In this document: positions 8,573 to 16,055 of the stretch, one piece after another
Layout: each line of letters begins with the position of its first letter
Numbering within the stretch: the first letter of the stretch is position 1
Assembly (NCBI GenBank): GCA_029820945.1
Contig: JALGUJ010000002.1
Coordinates: 1-64,000 of the forward strand
Direction of reading: 5' to 3'
DNA from: Candidatus Zipacnadia bacterium
GTDB taxonomy: Bacteria > Armatimonadota > Zipacnadia > Zipacnadales > UBA5352
DNA: 64,000 nucleotides
Notes under the pieces: generated by a model
What the model saw: the letters and a program-made list of their open reading frames with translations, nothing else
Databases searched by the model: none
What the model was told of the DNA's origin: nothing
Made by a program: the position numbers and the translations under genes

Positions 8573-11101
8573 ATGCCTATCGTCGGGATCGATCTTGGCA
8601 CGACGTTCAGCGCGGTGGCACTGCCGGGAGCCCGCGAGGGCGACCAGTTCGACGCGCACGGCAACATCTCCGTGATCCGCGACCGGCACCGGCGCCACAC
8701 GGTACCCTCCGTGGTGGGCCTGGACCGCGAGGGAGCGGTCATCGTGGGGCACCGCGCCAAGGCACAGGCGGGGATGACGCCGGGGCCGGTCATGTTCGTG
8801 AAACGCTACATGGGGGGCGACCGGACCTTCCGCCTGGGGGACCAGGAGCTGGAGCCGCAGGAGGTGTCCGCGCACGTGCTCCGCCACATGAAGGAGATGG
8901 CCGCGGAGGCGCTGGGCGAGCCGGTGGAGCAGGCGGTCATCACGGTCCCGGCCTGGTTCAATCTGCTGGCGAAGGACCGCACGGAGCAGGCGGGGGAACT
9001 GGCCGGGCTTGAGGTGGTGCGGGTCGCCCAGGAGCCGGTGGCGGCGGCGCTCGCCTACTTCCGCGAGTGGATGGACGACGAGGCCGAGGAGGGCCCGGAG
9101 ACGATCCTGACCTACGACCTCGGCGGGGGCACCTTCGACGCGGCCGTGGTCAGCCGGGCCAGCGGGGTGCCGGAGGTGCTCTCCTCCAGCGGCGACCCCT
9201 ACCTGGGCGGCTACGGCTTCGACCGCCGCCTGGCCCTGCTGATGGCGAGGCGACTGTGCGAGCAGGGCTACGCCATGGAGCTCGACCCGGAGGCCGAGGA
9301 GGATGCCCTCCCGTGGGCCAAGCTCCTGGTGCTGGCCGAGCGAGCGAAGATCGAGCTGTCGCGGGAGACCGTGTGCTTCATGCAGGAGCCCAGCACCGGT
9401 ATCGTGGACCACGAGGGCGTGCCGGTGACCATCGATCTGGAGATCTCGCGGGAGGAGTTCGAGGAGCTGATCACGCCGCTGATCGACCGCTCGATCCAGC
9501 TCTGCCGGGCGGCGCTGAGGACCGATGACGGCGAGGAGATTCCGCTGGAGAGCATCGACGAGATCATCATGGTGGGCGGCTCCTCGCGCATCCCGCTGGT
9601 GTCGCGGCGGCTCGAGGAGGAGTTCGGGATCGGGCCGAAGCTCCTCGATCCGGACCTGTGCGTGGCGATCGGCGCGGCGGTGCTGGCCGCAGGCGCGCCC
9701 GTGTTCAGGGGACGGGTTCGCATGGACCGGACGCCGGAGGAGACCGACCAGTCGTTCGTCCAGGTCACGGGACGGGTGCTGCCGGAGGCAGAGGGCGCTG
9801 TGGTGGCCGGCTGGCGCGCGGAACTGTCGCGGGCCGACGGGGGCTACAGCGAGGAGCAGGTCACCGGAGAGACCGGCGGGTTCGCATTCCTGCAGGCCTC
9901 GGTGATGGAGGGACGGGACAACGACTTCCGGCTGCGGGTGCTCGACCCCGAAGGGGAGGAGCAGTTCGCGCAAGAGTTCACGGTGAGGCAGACCACGGAG
10001 CCGAATGCCGGCGAGGTGATCGGGGTGCCCGACACCAACCGCCTGGCCAAGCCGATCATCATCCTGACCGTGGACGGTCGCTACACGGCCGCGAGGGCGG
10101 GCACGAACCTGCCCTTCAGTCACACGATCAACGCCGAGACCACGACCGTCGGCCTGCTGCGGGTGCCGGTGCAGGAGGGGGCGACGAAGCTGGGCGAGTG
10201 CGTGGTGGAGAACATCCCCCCGGAGGTGCCGGTCGGCACCGGCGTCGAGATCCACCTGGAGATCAGCGCCAACTACGAGGTCGTGACGCGAGCGTACATC
10301 CCGGCGATCGCGATGGAGGACGAGCTGCGCGCCGAGCTGAGCCCCCCTCCCCGGAAGAGCATCGAGGAGCTGAGGGCGGAGTTCGGGGCGCTGGAGGTGC
10401 GTGCCGGCGACGCGCTGCGCACGGCCACGCCGGGGGAGCTGTTCGAGGACGGACGCGGGGAGCAGATCGAGGAGCTGATGGAGCACATCCGGGAGGAGTT
10501 CGAGGGCGGCCACCCCGATCCCGACCGCACGCAGGAGCTGGTGAGCGAACTGAGCTTCCTGGTGGATGATCTGGCCGCGGTCTGGGAGCCGGAGCCGCCG
10601 CGCTCGGCGTACGACCGCCTGGTGGCGGAGGTCGAGCGTCTCCTGGATGAGGCGGAGCAGGCCGACGCGACGGTGCGCGACTACGGCTACCGCGAGCGCT
10701 TCGAGGCGCTGTGCGACGCGGGCGAACAGGCCTTCGCGGACAAGGACGACATCGGATGGCGCCGGAGCGTGGAGGACCTGCGGGAGCTGAAGGACCAACT
10801 GCGCGAGATCGTCGCCGGAGACGGCGGCGGCGTGGGCGAGCCGGACCCGGCGAGCATGATCCTCTCGCTGGGCCAGTACCTGGAGGGCCTGCGCACCGAC
10901 GCGCGTGCGCAGGGCCTCGAGGCCGAGCTGGACGAGTGCGTCGAGCGGCTGCGGGAGATCAAGGCCACAGAGCCCAGCGCGATGGCCGACCTGTCGGCGC
11001 TGTACCTCGACAGAGTCCAGCCGCTTGAGCGGAAGCTGAAGGGCCGGGGACCGAGCGGAACCGGATGGATCCGCATCACCGGGGGCGACCGGCCGAGTTG
11101 A
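8573..11101 (+). CDS. Large Hsp70 (DnaK-like) with Ig-like insert and extended tail
   Basis: An 842-residue Hsp70, about 200 longer than DnaK. The ATPase domain (about 1-385) carries phosphate-1 IDLGTTFSAVAL, the catalytic-lysine segment FVKRYMGG, phosphate-2 YDLGGGTFDAAVV and adenosine motif MVGGSSRIPLV. Residues about 390-485 form a carboxypeptidase-regulatory or Ig-like beta domain (VTGRVLPE ... VTGETGGFAFL) not found in DnaK. A substrate-binding beta subdomain follows (about 490-595; LPFSHTINAETT, then GECVVENIPPEVP). The last 250 residues are charged helices that replace and extend the lid. The ATG has a weak site, GTGAGG. It is cytoplasmic, with a GrpE-like gene directly upstream. It probably remodels or holds specific client proteins of this cluster using ATP; the clients are unknown. 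Confidence 0.92.
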   Translation: MPIVGIDLGTTFSAVALPGAREGDQFDAHGNISVIRDRHRRHTVPSVVGLDREGAVIVGHRAKAQAGMTPGPVMFVKRYMGGDRTFRLGDQELEPQEVSAHVLRHMKEMAAEALGEPVEQAVITVPAWFNLLAKDRTEQAGELAGLEVVRVAQEPVAAALAYFREWMDDEAEEGPETILTYDLGGGTFDAAVVSRASGVPEVLSSSGDPYLGGYGFDRRLALLMARRLCEQGYAMELDPEAEEDALPWAKLLVLAERAKIELSRETVCFMQEPSTGIVDHEGVPVTIDLEISREEFEELITPLIDRSIQLCRAALRTDDGEEIPLESIDEIIMVGGSSRIPLVSRRLEEEFGIGPKLLDPDLCVAIGAAVLAAGAPVFRGRVRMDRTPEETDQSFVQVTGRVLPEAEGAVVAGWRAELSRADGGYSEEQVTGETGGFAFLQASVMEGRDNDFRLRVLDPEGEEQFAQEFTVRQTTEPNAGEVIGVPDTNRLAKPIIILTVDGRYTAARAGTNLPFSHTINAETTTVGLLRVPVQEGATKLGECVVENIPPEVPVGTGVEIHLEISANYEVVTRAYIPAIAMEDELRAELSPPPRKSIEELRAEFGALEVRAGDALRTATPGELFEDGRGEQIEELMEHIREEFEGGHPDPDRTQELVSELSFLVDDLAAVWEPEPPRSAYDRLVAEVERLLDEAEQADATVRDYGYRERFEALCDAGEQAFADKDDIGWRRSVEDLRELKDQLREIVAGDGGGVGEPDPASMILSLGQYLEGLRTDARAQGLEAELDECVERLREIKATEPSAMADLSALYLDRVQPLERKLKGRGPSGTGWIRITGGDRPS

Positions 11102-11127
11102 GGGCGACCGGAGGGGAGACCAGCGGC

Positions 11128-11550
11128 GTGGCGATGTACTCATGTCCGGCCTGCGGGAAAGAGGTTGACGCCGGCGCGGCCCGCTGCCCATGCGGCGCGG
11201 ACCTCACGTTGCTGCGCGACCTTCACGCGCTCGCGGACTCGTGGTTCAACCGGGCACTCGCGGCCGCGGAGGGGAGCGAGTTGGGGCAGGCGCTGGAGCT
11301 GATGGGCGCCTGCTGCGCCGTGCGCCCGCACGACGCGGAGGCGCGATACGTTCTGGCCCAGCTCTACGGGCAACTGGGGCTGGCCGATGAGGCGCAGGCG
11401 GCGCTGGCGCGCCGCCGGGAGCTGGATCCGGCTCAGCCGGGACTGGCGGAGCTGGAGAGGTCGATCGCGCGGCTGCGGGGGCCTGCGGCGCCGCCCAGGC
11501 GCAGCCGCGCATGGCGCGGAATGGGGCACGGCCGGAACGGGAGGGACTGA
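11128..11550 (+). CDS. Zinc-ribbon plus TPR protein
   Basis: A 140-residue protein that begins with a rubredoxin-like zinc ribbon, CPACGKEV then CPCGADL, within the first 30 residues, followed by two TPR-like helix pairs (about 35-115) and a basic Pro/Arg-rich tail. GTG 11128 lies nine bases after GAGGGGAG and is preferred to ATG 11134. The gene ends one base before the next start, so the two are almost certainly co-translated. Ribbon-TPR proteins typically act as adaptors; the Cys ribbon echoes the one in the cluster GTPase. No enzymatic role is suggested. Confidence 0.72.
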   Translation: MAMYSCPACGKEVDAGAARCPCGADLTLLRDLHALADSWFNRALAAAEGSELGQALELMGACCAVRPHDAEARYVLAQLYGQLGLADEAQAALARRRELDPAQPGLAELERSIARLRGPAAPPRRSRAWRGMGHGRNGRD

Positions 11551-11551
11551 C

Positions 11552-13576
11552 ATGGCGCAGGCTGTGGGCATCGATCTGGGCACCACCTTCTCGGTCATCG
11601 CCCATGTGGACGACGACGGGTGGCCGAGAGTCATCAGGAACCTGGAGGGCAGGAAGTCCACGCCCTCGGTGGTGCTGATCCGCGACGGTCAGATAGAGGT
11701 CGGCGAGGTGGCGCTCAACCAGTTCCTGATCGACAGCGACCACGTCGTGCGCTGGATCAAGCGCGCGATGGGCGACCGGAGCTACCGTTTCGAGGGCCTG
11801 TCGGCGGCGGAGATCTCCGCCGAGATCCTCAAGAAGCTCAAGCGCGACGCGGAGGCCGGCCTCGGCGAGGAGCTGGGCGAGGCCTTCGTGACCTGCCCGG
11901 CATACTTCGGTGGCATTGAGGTCGAGGAGACCTTCCGGGCCGGCGAGTTGGCGGGGCTGGACGTCAAGGAGGTGGTACGCGAGCCGGTGGCGGCGGCGGT
12001 CTACTGGGGGGCCGAGAACCTGCGGCCCGGCGAGCGGGTCCTGGTGTGCGACCTGGGCGGGGGGACCTTCGACGCCACAATCCTGGAGCTGCGCGACACG
12101 CGCTTCCACCCGCTGGCCACGGCGGGCGACCGCATGCTGGGCGGGCACGACTGGACCGAGGTGCTCCTCGACGAGGTCAGGCTGCGCTTCACGGACATCT
12201 TCGGCCGAGACCCCACGGACGATCTGCCGACCTACCAGCGCCTCTACGAGGCCTGCGAGCAGGGCAAGCGTGATCTCTCCCGCGGTCGGCAGACCACGAT
12301 CGCCTGCAACTACAATGGGCGGGCGGAGCAGGTGACGGTCACGCGCGAGGAGTTCGAGGACCTGACCGCGTACAAGCTCGATAGCGTGATCACCGGCGCC
12401 GAGCAGGCGCTGGGCAAGGCGGGACTGGCGTGGGCGGAGCTGGACCACATCCTGATGGTCGGTGGCGCCACACGCATGCCGCAGGTGCCGCGCGCGCTGC
12501 GCGAGGCGTCGGGCAAGGAGCCCATCGAGACGGGGGAGGCCGACACCATGGTGGCGCTGGGCGCCGCGGTCATGGTCAGCGGCCGTCTCCGCACGCGCTC
12601 AGGGCTGATGATGACGGACTTCGACCGAACCGCCGCGCGCAACCTGGGCACCCGGGTCATCGTGTGGCATGACGGGAGCCCGGCGATCGAGAACTCGCGG
12701 ATCATCGCCGCCGGCGCGACGCTTCCGGCGGAGGAAAGCCGCGGCGACTACGAGATCTCGGTGCCCGACCAGGAGCACTTCGACGTGCCTGTGGTCGAGT
12801 TCGACGATGTGGGGCAGGATGTCATCATCGACACCTGGCGCTTCACCTGCCCGCCGAACGCCGAGAAGGGCGCGCCCGTCGAGGTGACCTTCAAGTACAT
12901 CGACAGAAGCGGGCGGCCGGACGTGGACGCCGTGTACGCCAACACCGGACAGACGCTGGCGAAGGAGCGCATCGAGTACCGCGAGCCTGACCTCAGCGAG
13001 CTGGCCGTCAGTGCCCGGCCGCGCGACGTGGTCTTCGCGCTTGATGTATCCGGCAGCATGTCGGGAGCGAAGATCGAAGCGGCGAAGAGCGCGCTGATCA
13101 CGCACGCGCGGGAGTTCCTGAACGCCACCGGAGGGCACTGCCGCGTCGGCGTGGTCACCTTCTCGGACTACGCGGAGCCCGTCTGCGAGCTCACGACGGA
13201 CCCCGAGGCCATCGGTGCGGCCGTCGGCAAGATCACGACCGGGGGGGGCACCGCCATGGATGCGGGGATCAACGAGGCGGCCGGGCTGCTGCAGGGCACG
13301 GCCGAGGGGGTGGACGCCGAGATCGCGCTGGTGACCGACGGTAAGCCGAACAATGCGGACGCGGCGCTGAAGGCGGCGGAGGACGCCCGGTCGCAGAACA
13401 TCTCGCTGAGTGTCCTGGGGATCGGGGAGACGGGCGTCGATATGGACTTCCTGCGCAAGCTGACTCCGAACATCTTCAGCATTGAGGGGGCGGAGGGCCT
13501 GGACGAGTGGATCAGCGGCTTCCTGACCGCCGCAGGCGGCGGAGAACGCGACACTTCAGGGATCACCTGGGGGTGA
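11552..13576 (+). CDS. Hsp70-vWA fusion protein
   Basis: This 674-residue protein begins as a clear Hsp70: GIDLGTTFSVIAHV, WIKRAMGD, CDLGGGTFDATIL and VGGATRMPQV in the ATPase domain (about 1-375), followed by a substrate-binding beta-type region (about 385-480). Where DnaK has its helical lid, it carries instead a von Willebrand factor A domain (about 490-665) with an intact metal-ion adhesion site: DVSGSMSG starting at D498, the threonine loop TTGGGTAMDAGI and the aspartate in LVTDGKPN. vWA domains bind protein ligands through Mg2+. ATG 11552 follows CGGGAGGGA. The adjacent GrpE gene at 13583 is its probable exchange factor. I infer that vWA supplies client or partner recognition, coupling metal-dependent binding to the Hsp70 ATP cycle. 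Confidence 0.93.
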   Translation: MAQAVGIDLGTTFSVIAHVDDDGWPRVIRNLEGRKSTPSVVLIRDGQIEVGEVALNQFLIDSDHVVRWIKRAMGDRSYRFEGLSAAEISAEILKKLKRDAEAGLGEELGEAFVTCPAYFGGIEVEETFRAGELAGLDVKEVVREPVAAAVYWGAENLRPGERVLVCDLGGGTFDATILELRDTRFHPLATAGDRMLGGHDWTEVLLDEVRLRFTDIFGRDPTDDLPTYQRLYEACEQGKRDLSRGRQTTIACNYNGRAEQVTVTREEFEDLTAYKLDSVITGAEQALGKAGLAWAELDHILMVGGATRMPQVPRALREASGKEPIETGEADTMVALGAAVMVSGRLRTRSGLMMTDFDRTAARNLGTRVIVWHDGSPAIENSRIIAAGATLPAEESRGDYEISVPDQEHFDVPVVEFDDVGQDVIIDTWRFTCPPNAEKGAPVEVTFKYIDRSGRPDVDAVYANTGQTLAKERIEYREPDLSELAVSARPRDVVFALDVSGSMSGAKIEAAKSALITHAREFLNATGGHCRVGVVTFSDYAEPVCELTTDPEAIGAAVGKITTGGGTAMDAGINEAAGLLQGTAEGVDAEIALVTDGKPNNADAALKAAEDARSQNISLSVLGIGETGVDMDFLRKLTPNIFSIEGAEGLDEWISGFLTAAGGGERDTSGITWG

Positions 13577-13582
13577 GGCGCG

Positions 13583-14281
13583 ATGGTAGGACCCACGGAC
13601 GATGCGCGGCACGAGGAAGGCTCCGCCGTGGAGGAGACGCCTGGCGAGATCGTGGCCGAGGAATCGCTCGGCGAGCAGGAGGGCGTCCCCGGCGCCGGTG
13701 GCGGGGAGGAGGCCGTGGAGCCGGCTGAATGGGGGCCGGCCGAGGACATGTTGCGGTCGCTCGATGAGCAGCTCAGCGGCATCTCGGCCCGGTTGGAGGA
13801 GATGGAGAGCGCCCTCTCCGACATCGCCCGGCAGCAGGGGCTCATGCCGCAGAAGCTGAGGCAGATCGGGCAGCAGGTTGACGACGTGTCGTCCTCGCTG
13901 GGCGCGCCGCGCGTGCGGGACATGCTGCAGAGTCTGCTGCTGCTGCACGATCTGATCGAGAGCATGCACGCGCAAACGCCATGCGAAGACGAGACGAATC
14001 GCAAGAACTACGAGGTGCTGCTGGGCCAGGTGCTGCAGATGCTGGAGGTCAACGGGCTGAAGATGATCGACACGGAGGGCGAGTTCGACCCGAACCTTCA
14101 CCGTCCGGTGGCGGCGGTGCCGTGCGTGAGTGAGGAGGAGGCGGGGCGCATCGTCGAGGTGGTGCGCAGGGGCTTCCGCAGCGACCGGGGCGTACTCCGC
14201 TACGCGGAGGTCGCGGTGACCGAGCACGATCCGGCGGCGGAGGCGAGCGGCGAAGGGGCGGAGACAGGCGACGAGGAGTGA
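13583..14281 (+). CDS. grpE-like: GrpE-family nucleotide exchange factor
   Basis: A 232-residue GrpE homologue, slightly longer than E. coli GrpE (197). An acidic, probably disordered N-terminus (about 1-50) leads into a long coiled-coil helix (about 55-130), then the beta domain with TEGEFDPNLHRPV and RRGFRSDRGVLRYAEVAV, close to the canonical GrpE end. It releases ADP from Hsp70 and has no signal peptide. It lies six bases after the Hsp70-vWA gene and 54 before the third Hsp70, so it could serve either. It is closer to canonical GrpE than the gene at 8030, and the two look like separately specialised exchange factors. Confidence 0.92.
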   Translation: MVGPTDDARHEEGSAVEETPGEIVAEESLGEQEGVPGAGGGEEAVEPAEWGPAEDMLRSLDEQLSGISARLEEMESALSDIARQQGLMPQKLRQIGQQVDDVSSSLGAPRVRDMLQSLLLLHDLIESMHAQTPCEDETNRKNYEVLLGQVLQMLEVNGLKMIDTEGEFDPNLHRPVAAVPCVSEEEAGRIVEVVRRGFRSDRGVLRYAEVAVTEHDPAAEASGEGAETGDEE

Positions 14282-14335
14282 CGGACGGCCGGCGGCGCGG
14301 AGCGGGCCGGCGCACAGACAAAGGGAGGTCCGACC

Positions 14336-15940
14336 ATGGCGACACGATGCGGGATAGACCTGGGCACGACCTACTCAGCGATCTCGTGGTACGACCCACA
14401 CCGTCACATGGTGGAGGCGATCGACCTCGACAGCCAGGATGGGAACGAGCTGCTCAGGTCCGCCGTGTTCTTCGAGCCGGGGGGCAATGTGGTGGTCGGC
14501 GAGGCGGCGGCGCACCAGGCGCGGCAGTACCCGGACCGCGTCATCTTCGAGGTCAAGCGGGCCATGGGGAGCGACTGGACGAGGAACATCGACGGCACGG
14601 AGTACACTGCTCCCCAGATCTCGGCGGAGATACTCAAGGCGCTCGCCGACGACGCCGAAAAGTTCCTGGGCGAGCCGGTGGACGAGGTCGTCGTCACCGT
14701 GCCCGCCTACTTCGGCGACGCCGAGCGCGCGGCCACGAGGGAGGCGGTGGAGCTGGCGGGCCTGGGACGGATCGCCTTGCTTCCCGAGCCCGTGGCGGCC
14801 GCGCTGGCCTTCGCAGTGGACCGGCTGGACGATCTCCTCGACAAGGGGCTGATCGTCTACGACCTGGGAGGCGGCACATTTGACGTGAGCCTGATGCTCG
14901 CGGACTGGGAGGAGGTCGAGGGGCTGATCACCCTCAAGGCCCGGATTGTGACCAAGGATGGCGACCGCAAGCTGGGCGGGGTTGACTGGGACGAGATGCT
15001 CGCGGACATGGTCGCCGACGCCGTGGTCTCCGAGCACGGCTACGACCCGCGCGACGATGCCGCCGACTACGCCACGCTCAAGGAGAACGTGGAGGCCGGG
15101 AAGCGGAAGCTGAGCCAGCTCTCGTCCTTCGACTTTGTCGCGGACCTGCAGGGGCACGTCGTCACGGTGAGCCGGGACGACTTCGAGACGCTGACGGCCT
15201 CCCTGCTGGAGCAGACCGCCACGCCGCTCGACAACGTGCTGGCCAGGGCGGAGCAGCTTGCCGCCGAGACCGGCGATGCGCGGCTGCAGCGCGAGAACAT
15301 CGAGGTGCTGCTCTGCGGCGGCTCCACCCGCATGCCGGCCGTGCATGAGATGGTCGAGGAGAAGATGGGTCGGCCGCCGCTCTCGCACGGCAATCCCGAG
15401 CTTCTCGTCACCATGGGAGCGGCCTACCTGGCGTACCTCTCCGTGGAGGACCTTGAGGAGCCGGTCATGGTCGTCACCGAGGACGAGGAGGGCGGCAGGT
15501 CGCCCAAGGGGCTGGTGCTGGAGCTGGAGGAGCCGCTGGACGTTGGGCTGGCCGTTGGCGTGGAGGTAGTGGAGAACCCGGCCGACGTGGAGCGTGGCGT
15601 CGAGCCCCTGCTGGCCAACGAGGTCGTCATCCCGCAGGACAGCCCCTTCGGCGAGTACTTCGACAGGACCTTCCAGGTGGCCTACGACGGGATGACCGAG
15701 ATCCCGATCATCCTCTACGAGGGCGAGGACCGCGACGTCACCGACCGCAAGCCGCTCGCGGAGCTGTCCATTACCGGCTTCCCGCAGGGGGTGGCGAAGG
15801 GGACTCCGGTCTACGTCAGGCTCGAGTACGACCATGACGGGATCATCCGCGGCGAGGCGGAGGCCGCGGGCCAGAGGCTCGAGATCGAGATCAGGCGCGA
15901 GGGCTCCAGGCTACAGATGGAGGGCATCGCCGAGGCCTGA
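14336..15940 (+). CDS. Short Hsp70 (DnaK-like) without lid
   Basis: A 534-residue Hsp70, about 100 shorter than DnaK. Motifs GIDLGTTYSAISWY, EVKRAMGS, VYDLGGGTFDVSLM and LCGGSTRMPAV define the ATPase domain (about 1-390). The substrate-binding beta domain spans about 405-525, and the protein then stops, so the helical lid is missing. Lid-less Hsp70s bind and release clients faster; here a partner may act as the lid. ATG 14336 has a strong GGGAGG site. The protein closes the Hsp70 block and precedes the FnIII gene by 115 bases, the largest gap since the window start. Confidence 0.92.
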   Translation: MATRCGIDLGTTYSAISWYDPHRHMVEAIDLDSQDGNELLRSAVFFEPGGNVVVGEAAAHQARQYPDRVIFEVKRAMGSDWTRNIDGTEYTAPQISAEILKALADDAEKFLGEPVDEVVVTVPAYFGDAERAATREAVELAGLGRIALLPEPVAAALAFAVDRLDDLLDKGLIVYDLGGGTFDVSLMLADWEEVEGLITLKARIVTKDGDRKLGGVDWDEMLADMVADAVVSEHGYDPRDDAADYATLKENVEAGKRKLSQLSSFDFVADLQGHVVTVSRDDFETLTASLLEQTATPLDNVLARAEQLAAETGDARLQRENIEVLLCGGSTRMPAVHEMVEEKMGRPPLSHGNPELLVTMGAAYLAYLSVEDLEEPVMVVTEDEEGGRSPKGLVLELEEPLDVGLAVGVEVVENPADVERGVEPLLANEVVIPQDSPFGEYFDRTFQVAYDGMTEIPIILYEGEDRDVTDRKPLAELSITGFPQGVAKGTPVYVRLEYDHDGIIRGEAEAAGQRLEIEIRREGSRLQMEGIAEA

Positions 15941-16055
15941 GGGCGTCGTGCGGAGGGGTCGCCCGAGGGCCCGGCGTCGCTTGCTGGAGCCGAAGTCGGC
16001 CCGGGCGTTGGCCGTTCCGGTGCCGGCCGTGAGGTGCGAGCGAGGAGATCAGTCG

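Noticed and set aside
8555-11191. Antisense open frame of 878 codons opposite the large Hsp70
   Set aside because: Composition is typical of a reverse-complement shadow and the Hsp70 motifs on the + strand are unambiguous.
15834-16055. Upstream extension of the FnIII gene
   Set aside because: It overlaps the Hsp70 gene and is Arg/Pro-rich; ATG 16056 has a well-spaced GAGGAGA.
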